Positions 26,026-34,569 of a stretch of DNA of 64,000 nucleotides are shown piece after piece. The notes under the pieces are model-generated. The model worked only from the letters and a program-made list of their open reading frames with translations. It did no database searches and had not been told where the DNA came from. The stretch is taken from assembly GCF_040513375.1 (NCBI RefSeq), contig NZ_JBEVTG010000001.1:806001-870000 (forward strand), in the 5' to 3' direction. Position numbers and translations under genes: made by a program. How positions within the stretch are numbered: the stretch's first letter is position 1; each line of letters opens with the position of its first letter. The DNA is from Flagellimonas_B algarum. Its GTDB lineage: Bacteria > Bacteroidota > Bacteroidia > Flavobacteriales > Flavobacteriaceae.

Positions 26026-26366
26026 TACTTTCTTTTTATGGTAAACGAGTTAAACTTATGGGCGCTGTCATTTTCATACCGCCAAACAAAAATCGGAATG
26101 GACAGTATCGCGGCGGCCAGCCAACCGAAAATAAAGACCATGATGGCACTGATCAACACCCCTCCTATGAAACCGGCCAACAAGATCCGATTATCGGCGA
26201 CCGCTGTGATACGGTTGATGTGTTTTTTATCCATCTTGCCACAGTGATCGCAATTCACACGAACCTCATCGCTGTTCAAACGCATTTGGAGGGCCGGTCG
26301 GGTTTGCTCACGGATCTTAAGATAGTTCTGCTTCTTACAGGCCGTACAGGTATAGGTCAATCTCAT
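26025..26366 (-). CDS. Zinc-ribbon membrane protein between scoA and scoB
   Basis: 113 residues. Two C-x2-C knuckles (YTCTACKKQN near residue 8 and NCDHCGKMD near residue 40) suggest a zinc ribbon, followed by a membrane hairpin (ILLAGFIGGVLISAIMVFIF, GWLAAAILSIPIFVW) and a basic tail. It sits 3 nt after scoA and overlaps scoB by one base, so it is firmly in the operon although nothing links it to CoA transfer. Function unknown. Confidence 0.7.
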   Translation of the reverse strand: MRLTYTCTACKKQNYLKIREQTRPALQMRLNSDEVRVNCDHCGKMDKKHINRITAVADNRILLAGFIGGVLISAIMVFIFGWLAAAILSIPIFVWRYENDSAHKFNSFTIKRK

Positions 26367-26369
26367 TCT

Positions 26370-27068
26370 CTAGCGCTGCCTAACCGTTCGTTGTTCAATA
26401 CGTTTTTCATAGGCCGATCCCTGGAAAATACGTTGCACGAAGATTCCGGGAATATGGATTTCATTGGGGTCCAAACTACCCGCTGGCAACAACTCCTCGA
26501 CCTCAGCGACCGTGATGGTGGCAGCACCGCACATACAGGGGTTGAAATTGCGGGCCGTGCCTTTGAACATCAGGTTGCCCGCCTCATCGCCCTTCCAGGC
26601 TTTTACAAAGGAAAAATCGGCCTTGAACGCGGGTTCCAAAACATGCATTTTGCCATCGAATTCACGGGTCTCCTTGCCTTCGGCGACTTCGGTACCATAA
26701 CCCGCAGGGGTATAAAATGCAGGGAAACCGGCTTGGGCGGCCCGGCACTTTTCAGCTAAGGTGCCTTGAGGGGTCAATTCGACCTCCAATTCACCGCTGA
26801 GCATCTGACGTTCGAACTCATCGTTCTCGCCTACATAAGACGAGATCATTTTTTTGATTTGACGTTGTTGTAACAACAACCCCAAGCCGAAATCGTCGAC
26901 CCCCGCATTGTTCGAGATACAAGTCAGGTTGGAGACGCCCAAACGCACCAGTTCGGCAATGGCATTTTCAGGGATACCGCACAGACCGAAGCCCCCGAGC
27001 ATGAGGGTCATGTTGTCTTTGACCCCATGTACGGCCGCACCGACATCGGCTACTTTTTTATTGATCAT
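26370..27068 (-). CDS. scoA: 3-oxoacid CoA-transferase subunit A
   Basis: 232 residues. The alpha-subunit signature is present: VKDNMTLMLGGFGLCGIPEN, then LTCISNNAGVDDFGLGLLLQ, YVGENDEFERQMLSGELEVE and PAFYTPAGYGTEVAEGKETR. Partner of ScoB in ketone-body or acetoacetate activation. First gene of the scoA-X-scoB unit; 64 nt separate it from PBP1A upstream. Confidence 0.93.
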   Translation of the reverse strand: MINKKVADVGAAVHGVKDNMTLMLGGFGLCGIPENAIAELVRLGVSNLTCISNNAGVDDFGLGLLLQQRQIKKMISSYVGENDEFERQMLSGELEVELTPQGTLAEKCRAAQAGFPAFYTPAGYGTEVAEGKETREFDGKMHVLEPAFKADFSFVKAWKGDEAGNLMFKGTARNFNPCMCGAATITVAEVEELLPAGSLDPNEIHIPGIFVQRIFQGSAYEKRIEQRTVRQR

Positions 27069-27132
27069 AGGTTTCTAGTGATGATGACAATCCCACTAAA
27101 GATATAACAATTCGAAAGGGCGGACAACCGCT

Positions 27133-29463
27133 TTAGAAGTCGAGATCATCGAGGTCGTCCTCGGTGTCGACTTCCTCTTTCTTTTCTTCCAAGATCTTGG
27201 TACAGTCGACATTGATGGAAAGTTCTTCCGGTTCTTCAAAGGCTTCTTTGGAAACCCCCAGTTCGTCGTTCGCATAGTTGGCCTTCATGTACAAGGCCCA
27301 AATCGGTAGGGCCATCGAAGCTCCCTGACCATATTTCAACGATTTGAAATGCGTCGATCGTTCTTCACCACCGACCCAAACACCGGTCACCAAATTGGGT
27401 ACCATGCCCATAAACCACCCGTCACTTTGGTTTTGTGTGGTACCGGTCTTACCGGCAATGGGGTTGGTCAACTCATACGGATAGCCCGTGATGATTTCTT
27501 TATAGACGGTTTGGTCTTTGGCGAAGCTATGCCGCAAACGCCCACCCGAACCGAATTGGGTCACCCCTTCCATAAGGTTGACCATGGTATAGGCCACGTC
27601 TTTACTCAAGACATCTTTGGTCTCCGGTACGTATTCGTACAAGACGGTCCCGTTCTTATCTTCGATACGGGTGACCATGACAGGTTTGACATACACCCCT
27701 TGATTCGCGAAAGTCCCGAAAGCTCCGACCATTTCATAAACATTGAAATCATATGTCCCCAAGGCGATCGATGGTACCGGCAGCATTTCACGGTTCAATC
27801 CCATTCCGTTGGCGATATTGACTACCGCACCCGGCCCTACTTGATCGATCAATCGTGCAGTGACCGAATTCACCGAATTCGCCAAGGCTTGCTTTAAGGT
27901 CAAAAGGTCGCCCGAATACTTGCCGTCAGAGTTCTTTGGGCACCAGGCTTCCATGTTGCCGTGCTTCAGGGGTTCGATACAATATTGGGTATCTGGGAGC
28001 GAATCGCAAGGCGAATACCGCAATTGATCGATCGCCGCGGCATAGACCAACGGCTTGAACGTCGACCCGGCCTGCCGGGCACCTTGTTTGACATTGTCGT
28101 ATTGAAAGTGCTTGTAATCGACGCCACCGACCCAAGCCTTGACGTGACCTGTTTGGGGTTCCATCGACATCATGGCGGCCCTTAGAAAGGTCTTATAATA
28201 GCGGATTGAATCCAACGGGGTGAAAATGGTATCCTTTTCATAGGAATCGCTCTTCCAATCGAACACCGTCATTTCGGTAGGTTCATTGAAGGAAGCCCGA
28301 ATCTCTTTTTCCGATTTCCCTTGACGACTCATGGCACGCCAACGTGCTGAACTTTTCATGGCACGCTCCATAATGCCATTGATCTGCTCGCGTTCCAAAT
28401 CCAAAAAGGGTGCGGTCGGGTTCCGCTCCGGCGTGTTTTGAACGAAAAACTCGGCCTGCAATCGTTGCATATGGGCTTCGACCGCATCTTCAGCATTCTT
28501 TTGCATGCGCGAGTCGATGGTGGTATAGATCTTCAATCCATCCAAATAGATATTGTACGTGTCCCCATCGGGTTTGGGGTTCGCTTTTACCCATTGGTTC
28601 ATCCAACGCTGCATATACATCCGAAAATAGGTCGCCAAACCCTCGCGATGGGATTCCGGACTAAAATTAATGTCCATTTCCAAGGCCTGAAGGGAGTCTT
28701 TTTCGGTTTCGGTCAGGTAGCCATACTTGGCCATTTGTGCCAAGACCGTATTTCTACGATCGAACACCAAGGCTTCTCGACGCAACGGATTATAGTAGGA
28801 AGAATTCTTCAACATCCCCACCAACATGGCCGATTCTTCGGTGCGCAAATCGATGGGCTCTTTACCAAAATAAATACGGGCTGCAGAACGAATGCCATCG
28901 GCCGCATATCCGAAATCGTAGATATTCAGATACATGGCAATGATTTCTTCTTTGGTGTATTGGCGTTCCAGTCGGGTGGCCAAAACCCATTCCTTGGCTT
29001 TTTGCAAAATGGTATTGGCCGTGTTGGATTTGTCTCTCCTTCCGATGAACAATTGACGGGCCAACTGCTGCGAAATCGTACTCGCCCCACCCCGTTTGCC
29101 CAAAAAGGCAACGGCACGCAAGGTACCCCTGGCATCGATCCCCGCGTGATCATAATAACGGGCATCTTCAGTGGCGACCAACGCTTGCACTAAATTATCA
29201 GGAAGTTGGCGAAAGGAAACCGGGGTGCGGTTGTCATCAAGGTACAACTTGCCCAAGGTGACCCCGTCTGAAGAAATGAATTCGGTAGCCAAATTCGTTT
29301 TCGGGTTCTCTAAGTGTTCGTAGGGGGGCATTTCACCAAAGGCCCCCCAAGAGGCCAATAAAAACAACATGACGAATGCGATCAATCCGCTGCCGAAAAG
29401 GATCCAAAACCATTTGATGAACCCGAAAAAACGGGGTTTCTGTTTTTTCTTTGAAGTAGCCAT
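27133..29463 (-). CDS. Class A penicillin-binding protein 1A (transglycosylase/transpeptidase)
   Basis: 776 residues. A short basic cytoplasmic end and one membrane helix (about 13-37) lead to the GT51 domain with EDARYYDHAG at 99-108 and GGASTISQQLARQL, then the transpeptidase domain with Ser467 in GSTFKPLVYAAAID, an SVNSV (SxN) motif and KTGTT at Lys672. The tail is acidic (EEKKEEVDTEDDLDDLDF). Polymerises and cross-links peptidoglycan on the outer face of the inner membrane. Starts 5 nt after gldH, in the flavobacterial ricT-gldH-PBP1A order. Confidence 0.95.
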   Translation of the reverse strand: MATSKKKQKPRFFGFIKWFWILFGSGLIAFVMLFLLASWGAFGEMPPYEHLENPKTNLATEFISSDGVTLGKLYLDDNRTPVSFRQLPDNLVQALVATEDARYYDHAGIDARGTLRAVAFLGKRGGASTISQQLARQLFIGRRDKSNTANTILQKAKEWVLATRLERQYTKEEIIAMYLNIYDFGYAADGIRSAARIYFGKEPIDLRTEESAMLVGMLKNSSYYNPLRREALVFDRRNTVLAQMAKYGYLTETEKDSLQALEMDINFSPESHREGLATYFRMYMQRWMNQWVKANPKPDGDTYNIYLDGLKIYTTIDSRMQKNAEDAVEAHMQRLQAEFFVQNTPERNPTAPFLDLEREQINGIMERAMKSSARWRAMSRQGKSEKEIRASFNEPTEMTVFDWKSDSYEKDTIFTPLDSIRYYKTFLRAAMMSMEPQTGHVKAWVGGVDYKHFQYDNVKQGARQAGSTFKPLVYAAAIDQLRYSPCDSLPDTQYCIEPLKHGNMEAWCPKNSDGKYSGDLLTLKQALANSVNSVTARLIDQVGPGAVVNIANGMGLNREMLPVPSIALGTYDFNVYEMVGAFGTFANQGVYVKPVMVTRIEDKNGTVLYEYVPETKDVLSKDVAYTMVNLMEGVTQFGSGGRLRHSFAKDQTVYKEIITGYPYELTNPIAGKTGTTQNQSDGWFMGMVPNLVTGVWVGGEERSTHFKSLKYGQGASMALPIWALYMKANYANDELGVSKEAFEEPEELSINVDCTKILEEKKEEVDTEDDLDDLDF

Positions 29464-29468
29464 GGGGG

Positions 29469-29951
29469 TTATTTGCTTTTTTCGATTGCGATTCCAATGT
29501 CGGTGATCCCTTCTAGATTTTCAATGCCTTCGACCTCACCGTTCTTCCGCATTGCATGGGATACCTTTAAGGTATATACGCCCGAATCGGCAAAAACGAT
29601 CTTTTCTTTCAACCACAATTTGCTTTCTTTCACACTACCCATGCCTTTACCCAACCAACTGCCATCGGGTAAGGCCATTTCATATTCGAGGGTGTCGATC
29701 AAGGTTTCGCCGTTTGGAAAATCGAATTCGGTAATCAAAAACAAATTGCTGAACGCATAGCGATCGTCATTTCGAACATTGAGAAAAAGGTCGTGAGTGA
29801 CCGTGGAATCTAGGCTGGGCAATTCAAACCGAACGGTATCTTTTTCGCGCCACACTCCGTTCGATAAGGCCACGTACTCCGAATGTACCACGTTTTCATT
29901 GCAAGAAGCCAAAGCAACAAGCAGCGCGATGACAAAGATTTTCTTAAGCAT
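29469..29951 (-). CDS. gldH: Gliding motility lipoprotein GldH
   Basis: 160 residues from ATG 29951, with a lipoprotein signal ending at Cys17 (VALASC). The mature protein has VVHSEYVALSNGVWREKDTV, NDDRYAFSNLFLITEFDFPN, GMGSVKESKLWLKEKIVF and YTLKVSHAMRKNGEVEG, the GldH pattern. Needed for gliding in Flavobacterium johnsoniae, where it is thought to help assemble the gliding/type IX secretion apparatus. The start overlaps the end of ricT by 8 nt. Confidence 0.92.
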   Translation of the reverse strand: MLKKIFVIALLVALASCNENVVHSEYVALSNGVWREKDTVRFELPSLDSTVTHDLFLNVRNDDRYAFSNLFLITEFDFPNGETLIDTLEYEMALPDGSWLGKGMGSVKESKLWLKEKIVFADSGVYTLKVSHAMRKNGEVEGIENLEGITDIGIAIEKSK

Positions 29952-31110
29952 TCTTCGAAGTCTGTTTGTTTCGGTTCGGGCGTCTTTTTTTCTTCTTTCG
30001 ACGGTTGTTTCGTTTCTTGGGTTTATCAAAACGGGTCAAACTATCTTGCCCGACCACATTTTCGAAGACGAGCTCGTCTCGAGGTTCGACATCCAACACA
30101 AAGGCTTCAAGGCTGGCGATCTTTTTGCCTTTTTTGTTGCTTTCAATAATCTCTTGGACTTGCTCTTTACCCAAGGCATGCCAACTCGCCGGGTCGTTTT
30201 TGTAGGAAAACCAGAGGGTCTCTTTGAAAATATCGGCCTTTTGGCAAAAGGCTACCCCCTTTTCGGTCTGTAATTTGGTGTCTGGGGATGGAAAGTCCTT
30301 CAAGGCCTCCAAATACATATCGAGCTCATAGTTGAGACAGCATTTCAATTTTCCGCATTGCCCCGCCAATTTCTGTGGGTTCAATGCCAGTTGTTGGTAC
30401 CGGGCAGATGCCGTACTCACCGACCTAAAATCGGTCAGCCAGGTCGAACAGCAAAGTTCACGGCCACAAGAACCGATGCCTCCTAGGCGTTGGGCTTCTT
30501 GGCGGTATCCGATCTGCCGCATTTCGATCCGAATGCCGAAAGCCTTGGCCATGTCTTTGATCAATTGTCTAAAATCGACGCGTTCTTCGGCAGTATAATA
30601 AAACGTGGCCTTGGATCCATCGCCTTGAAACTCGACATCGCTCAATTTCATTTCGAGACGGAGTGAAATCGCGATCTCACGGGAGCGTTTTTTGATTTCT
30701 TCCTCCTTATCACGGCATTTTTGCCAAATATCGATATCGCGTTGGGAGGCTTTTCGGTACACCTTGGGCAAAGCCGGGTCATCACTGGCGACCTTCTTGC
30801 GTTTCATTTGCACCTTGACCAGTTCGCCCGTCAGGGTTACAATACCCACATCATGGCCTGATTTGGCCTGGGTAGCTACCACATCACCGATCGACAACGG
30901 GAGTTTTTCGGTATTTCTGAAGAATTCTTTTCGACTGTTCTTGAAGCGGACCTCGACACAGTCGAAGGCGTGTTGGCCGTTGGGGAGCGCCATATTGGAA
31001 AGCCAATCGAAAACAGTAAGTTTATTACAACCATCGGTGCCGCAAGTCCCATTGTTCTTGCACCCACGCGGTTGTCCACCAGAGCTGGTCGAACAACTGC
31101 TACATCCCAT
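29944..31110 (-). CDS. ricT: PSP1-domain protein RicT (YaaT)
   Basis: 388 residues. The N-terminus is Cys-rich (MGCSSCSTS, RGCKNNGTCGTDGCNKL), and the core has the PSP1 region (DGSKATFYYTAEERVDFRQL, RIEMRQIGYRQEAQRLGGIG) with further cysteines in SCGRELCCSTWLTDF and AGQCGKLKCCLNYELDMYLE. In Bacillus RicT joins RicA and RicF in an iron-sulfur complex affecting RNA maturation. The C-terminal 30 residues are extremely Lys/Arg-rich, which would suit RNA binding (inference). Overlaps gldH by 8 nt. Confidence 0.9.
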   Translation of the reverse strand: MGCSSCSTSSGGQPRGCKNNGTCGTDGCNKLTVFDWLSNMALPNGQHAFDCVEVRFKNSRKEFFRNTEKLPLSIGDVVATQAKSGHDVGIVTLTGELVKVQMKRKKVASDDPALPKVYRKASQRDIDIWQKCRDKEEEIKKRSREIAISLRLEMKLSDVEFQGDGSKATFYYTAEERVDFRQLIKDMAKAFGIRIEMRQIGYRQEAQRLGGIGSCGRELCCSTWLTDFRSVSTASARYQQLALNPQKLAGQCGKLKCCLNYELDMYLEALKDFPSPDTKLQTEKGVAFCQKADIFKETLWFSYKNDPASWHALGKEQVQEIIESNKKGKKIASLEAFVLDVEPRDELVFENVVGQDSLTRFDKPKKRNNRRKKKKRRPNRNKQTSKNA

Positions 31111-31189
31111 ATCGTATATCTTGAATCAAGAAAAGGTCGCTTTTCTCGATAAGGGTTCATATCTTAACTTCAAGTAAAGATAGCACAAT

Positions 31190-32239
31190 TTACCCAGTGG
31201 GCGTCGTTCCCTTTTTAAACTTTAGGACTTCGGAACGGCCTTTCTTGAATATTTTATTGCTGACCGTTTTCCCCTTACGCAAGCGTTTTTGTTCTTCATA
31301 AGGCAGGGCCACGATCTCCTTGCATTCGTTCGAACAACAGTGGTTCATTTTGGCCGCGCATTCCTCACATTGGATGAACAACAAATGGCAGGCCTCATTG
31401 GCACAATTGACATGGGTATCACAGGGTTTGCCGCATTGGTGGCAATTCGCGATGACGTCATCCGATATGCGTTCGCCCCTTCGATGGTCGAAGACGAAGT
31501 TCTTGCCCAAGAACTTGTTCTCGAGTTGGTTCGCCTTTACTTGCCGGGTATATTCGATGATGCCCCCTTCCAATTGATACACGTTCTTGAACCCTTTGTG
31601 CTTGTAATAGGCGCTGGCTTTTTCACATCGGATCCCCCCGGTACAGTACATGACCAGTTTCTTGTCTTCCTTGTGGTCGGCCAATTGTTCTTCGATCAGG
31701 TCCAACGAATCGCGAAACGTATCGACATCAGGGGTGATCGCGTTTTTGAAATGACCGATCTCACTCTCATAATGGTTGCGCATGTCGACCAAAACGGTAT
31801 CAGGATCTTCAATGAGGTCGTTGAAGGTTTCGGCCCCGACATGAATGCCCTTGTTCGTGACATCGAAGGTGTCGTCATCCAAACCGTCGGCCACGATTTT
31901 CTTACGCACCTTGACCTTGAGTTTCAAAAAGGACTTGTTGTCTTGTTCGATGGCGATGTTCAGGCGCACCCCTTCAAGAAATACAATGCTATCGAGATGG
32001 TTCTTGAACGCTTCGAAATTCTCTGCGGGTACCGAAAGCTGGGCGTTGATCCCCTCGTGGGCCACATAGATCCGGCCCAAGACATCGAGCTCGTTCCAAG
32101 CAATGAATAAATGGTTCCTGAAGATTTTCGGATTGCCGATACGTGCGTATTGATAGAAAGAGATGGTCAGCCGGTCTTTACCGGCTTCCTCGATCAGTTT
32201 TTCCCTTTCTTTCGCACTTAGTGTATTGTACAGTTGCAT
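31190..32239 (-). CDS. trhO: tRNA uridine(34) hydroxylase TrhO (YceA), rhodanese domain
   Basis: 349 residues. Order: N-terminal acylphosphatase-like domain (SFYQYARIGNPKIFRNHLFI, GRIYVAHEGINAQLSVP), a rhodanese domain with the catalytic Cys loop YCTGGIRCEKASAYYKHKGF, and a C-terminal cysteine-rich segment (CHQCGKPCDTHVNCANEACH, QCEECAAKMNHCCSNEC), probably zinc-binding. Oxygen-dependent formation of 5-hydroxyuridine at the tRNA wobble position in E. coli and B. subtilis. Monocistronic by spacing; a -7-like TATTTTTG lies at 32282-32289 on this strand. Confidence 0.93.
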   Translation of the reverse strand: MQLYNTLSAKEREKLIEEAGKDRLTISFYQYARIGNPKIFRNHLFIAWNELDVLGRIYVAHEGINAQLSVPAENFEAFKNHLDSIVFLEGVRLNIAIEQDNKSFLKLKVKVRKKIVADGLDDDTFDVTNKGIHVGAETFNDLIEDPDTVLVDMRNHYESEIGHFKNAITPDVDTFRDSLDLIEEQLADHKEDKKLVMYCTGGIRCEKASAYYKHKGFKNVYQLEGGIIEYTRQVKANQLENKFLGKNFVFDHRRGERISDDVIANCHQCGKPCDTHVNCANEACHLLFIQCEECAAKMNHCCSNECKEIVALPYEEQKRLRKGKTVSNKIFKKGRSEVLKFKKGTTPTG

Positions 32240-32281
32240 GCTATACCGCTACTTAAGTTAGAAGAAAATTGTCGTAAAGCG

Positions 32282-32289
32282 CAAAAATA
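32282..32289 (-). promoter_or_regulatory. -7 promoter element of trhO
   Basis: On the minus strand TATTTTTG matches TAnnTTTG exactly, 42 nt before the ATG at 32239. No -33 TTTG is visible at 19-20 nt. Confidence 0.4.
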
Positions 32290-32302
32290 GGGAAACAAAA
32301 GA

Positions 32303-32324
32303 AAAGGCACCCTTTCGGATGCCT
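32303..32324 (-). terminator. Terminator-shaped hairpin upstream of trhO
   Basis: Minus strand: AAGGCATCC, GAAA loop, GGGTGCCTT (one G-T pair), then TTCTTTTGTTT. It lies between the divergent trhO and recA genes, where no minus-strand gene ends, so what it would terminate is unclear. It could end a short leader or sRNA, or be a structural element. Confidence 0.4.
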
Positions 32325-32492
32325 TCTGACCACGTTTTTCTTTTTCATAGATAAAAATCGTCGGTGGTCACAACTTGACTAAACTTATAATTATTTGAAT
32401 TAGCTGTCTTTGAGATGGCAGTTGATTAAAAAGGTTGCGTACCCCTTTTTTTGTGGATAAGAAGTGGTATTTTAGTTGCCTAATTTTTGATT

Positions 32493-33500
32493 ATGGGCAA
32501 TGATAACGCGGCGAAATTAAAAGCCTTACAGCTGACACTTGACAAATTGGACAAAACCTACGGCAAAGGCGCCGTAATGAAAATGGGTGACAGCGTCATC
32601 GAAGAGGTGGAGGTTATCCCCACAGGTTCGTTGGGTCTCGATATCGCTTTAGGGGTGGGTGGTTACCCACGCGGTAGGGTAGTGGAAATCTACGGCCCTG
32701 AATCGTCAGGTAAGACCACCCTGACCTTGCATGCCATAGCCGAAGCCCAAAAAAGCGGCGGGATCGCGGCATTTATCGACGCGGAACATGCCTTTGATCG
32801 TTTTTACGCCCAAAAACTAGGGGTGGATATCGATAATCTGATCATTTCGCAACCCGACCATGGGGAACAAGCCTTGGAAATCGCCGATAACCTGATCCGT
32901 TCGGGGGCCATTGATATCGTCATTATCGATTCTGTAGCGGCCTTGACCCCGAAAAGTGAGATCGAAGGGGAAATGGGGGATTCCAAAATGGGGCTCCACG
33001 CCCGATTGATGTCACAGGCCCTTCGAAAATTGACTTCTACCATCAGCAAGACCAATTGTACGGTTATTTTCATCAACCAATTGCGGGAAAAAATCGGTGT
33101 CATGTTCGGAAATCCGGAAACGACCACCGGGGGTAACGCCTTGAAATTCTATGCCTCGGTACGGTTGGATATCCGCCGATCGACCCAAATCAAAGATACG
33201 GATGGGTCGGTCCAAGGGAACAAGACCCGGGTCAAAGTCGTCAAGAACAAAGTAGCCCCTCCATTTAAAACCGCCGAATTCGATATCATGTACGGCGAGG
33301 GCGTTTCTAAGGTCGGCGAGGTCTTAGACCTTGGTGTGGCTTACGAAATCGTCAAGAAAAGCGGTTCTTGGTTCAGTTATGGTGACACCAAATTGGGTCA
33401 AGGAAGGGATGCCGTGAAATCCTTGTTGGAAGACAATCCGGAACTGTCGGAAGAGCTTGAAGCCAAAATCAAAGAGGCGATCAACGCGATCAAAGCATAA
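32493..33500 (+). CDS. recA: Recombinase RecA
   Basis: 335 residues from ATG 32493 (the frame opens two codons earlier). Walker A GPESSGKTT at 68-76; DNA-binding and monomer-contact motifs AAFIDAEHAFDRFYAQKLGV, IVIIDSVAALTPKSEIEGEM, INQLREKIGVMFGNPETTTG; the C-terminus is acidic (NPELSEELEAKIKEAI). Catalyses strand exchange and homologous recombination. Upstream, TTTG at 32450-32453 and AT-rich -7-like sequences (TATTTTAG 32468-32475, TAATTTTTG 32481-32489) are seen, but the spacing is off consensus. Monocistronic. Confidence 0.98.
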   Translation: MGNDNAAKLKALQLTLDKLDKTYGKGAVMKMGDSVIEEVEVIPTGSLGLDIALGVGGYPRGRVVEIYGPESSGKTTLTLHAIAEAQKSGGIAAFIDAEHAFDRFYAQKLGVDIDNLIISQPDHGEQALEIADNLIRSGAIDIVIIDSVAALTPKSEIEGEMGDSKMGLHARLMSQALRKLTSTISKTNCTVIFINQLREKIGVMFGNPETTTGGNALKFYASVRLDIRRSTQIKDTDGSVQGNKTRVKVVKNKVAPPFKTAEFDIMYGEGVSKVGEVLDLGVAYEIVKKSGSWFSYGDTKLGQGRDAVKSLLEDNPELSEELEAKIKEAINAIKA

Positions 33501-33549
33501 TTTCGAAGGCTTTCTAAGGGCGAAATGCCCTAAATACGCAACCTTCGCG

Positions 33550-33580
33550 TTGGTATATCATCTATTCGGTACTAATTTTC
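33550..33580 (+). promoter_or_regulatory. Putative promoter of the lipoprotein/sigma operon
   Basis: TTG (33550-33552), 20 nt, TAATTTTC (33573-33580), one mismatch from TAnnTTTG. The ATG at 33584 is only 3 nt away, so transcripts would be nearly leaderless. Confidence 0.4.
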
Positions 33581-33583
33581 GCT

Positions 33584-34006
33584 ATGAAAAGGAGATGGAT
33601 ATGGTCGATCATCGGTGTTTTTGCATTTACGTTCAGTGGATGTGACATCGAATCTGAGGAAAATTTCAATTTCATCACATTGGAAATCGTGGATGTCGAA
33701 TTGCCCGAAACCTTCGATTTCAATGCCACCTACGATATCAAAGTTTACTATCGCAGGCCTGATGATTGCCACTTTTTTCAAGGATTCGACGTGTTTACCG
33801 CCGATGAGAGCACCCGAAATATCGTAGCCATAGGCAGGGAACTGTCAGGAGAGACCTGTACCACGACCAATGACGAAATCGAGGCTACCTTCACGTTTAG
33901 GGTATTGTTTTCGAATACCTATACCCTACGCTTCTTTTCAGGCGAAGATCAGAACGGAGATCCCATCTATCTGGAATATCAAGTTCCGGTCGTTTTGGGA
34001 AATTGA
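33584..34006 (+). CDS. Small hypothetical lipoprotein upstream of an ECF sigma factor
   Basis: 140 residues with a lipoprotein-type leader (MKRRWIWSIIGVFAFTFSGC, Cys20). The mature part reads as a small beta-sandwich (FNFITLEIVDVELPETFDFN, ATYDIKVYYRRPDDCHFFQG, TFRVLFSNTYTLRFFSGEDQ) with two cysteines (DDCHF, GETCTT) that could form a disulfide. Not recognised as a named family. The 21-nt gap to the sigma-factor gene suggests one operon, making it a candidate envelope sensor or target of that system (inference). Confidence 0.65.
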   Translation: MKRRWIWSIIGVFAFTFSGCDIESEENFNFITLEIVDVELPETFDFNATYDIKVYYRRPDDCHFFQGFDVFTADESTRNIVAIGRELSGETCTTTNDEIEATFTFRVLFSNTYTLRFFSGEDQNGDPIYLEYQVPVVLGN

Positions 34007-34027
34007 TTTATAAACTGACCAACAATT

Positions 34028-34558
34028 TTGAGTTTAGATGAGCTCATAAACAACTGCAAAAAAGGCAGTCGCAAGGCACAGGAAGAGCTATACCGGAAAT
34101 ATTCCGGTATTCTTTTCGGTATGTGCCTCAAGTACTCGCGCAATAAAACCGAGGCCGAAGACAACCTGCATGACAGTTTCATGACCATCTATGACAAAAT
34201 AGGCCAGTTCAACAACAAAGGTTCTTTTGAAGGTTGGATGAAGCGGATCACGGTGAACACCGTATTGCAGAAATACCGTAAGGAGCGGTATTTGGATGTG
34301 GTTACGGAAAACACCCCCGAGGTCATCGACTTTGAAACGGAAGATCAAACGGTCAGTCTTTCGACACTCTTGAAATACATCCAAGAGTTGCCGAACAAGT
34401 ACAGGCTCACTTTCAACCTTTATGTGATGGACGGTTACACCCACAATGAGATCAGTGAAATGCTGGGCACCTCGCCCGGTACTTCAAAATCGAATTTGGC
34501 CAGGGCCCGAATGATATTGAAACAAAAAATTGAAGAAAAGAACATCAACATTGCTTAA
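34028..34558 (+). CDS. ECF RNA polymerase sigma factor
   Basis: 176 residues. The only start compatible with the sigma-2 domain is TTG 34028 (reading LSLDELINNCKKGSRKAQEE); no in-frame ATG occurs before the core. Region 2 is seen in LYRKYSGILFGMCLKYSRNK, AEDNLHDSFMTIYDKIGQFN and GSFEGWMKRITVNTVLQKYR; region 4 in LPNKYRLTFNLYVMDGYTHN and EISEMLGTSPGTSKSNLARA. Redirects RNA polymerase to a small regulon. The next gene, 11 nt downstream, encodes its probable membrane-bound antagonist. Confidence 0.92.
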   Translation: MSLDELINNCKKGSRKAQEELYRKYSGILFGMCLKYSRNKTEAEDNLHDSFMTIYDKIGQFNNKGSFEGWMKRITVNTVLQKYRKERYLDVVTENTPEVIDFETEDQTVSLSTLLKYIQELPNKYRLTFNLYVMDGYTHNEISEMLGTSPGTSKSNLARARMILKQKIEEKNINIA

Positions 34559-34569
34559 TTCTATTAAGA

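Noticed and set aside
28438..29193. 251-codon plus-strand frame opposite PBP1A
   Set aside because: No recognisable domain; complements a conserved GT51/transpeptidase sequence.
31289..32110. 273-codon plus-strand frame opposite trhO
   Set aside because: Antisense shadow of a well-conserved gene; no family motif or initiation signals.
32401..32492. Possible SOS box upstream of recA (imperfect CTGTC...GGCAG arms around 32404-32422)
   Set aside because: No match to a known LexA site, arms of only five bases with a wobble pair, and LexA use in this group is uncertain.
33515..33535. Hairpin AGGGC-GAAAT-GCCCT after recA
   Set aside because: No T run follows and the stem is 5 bp, so it is not supported as a terminator.
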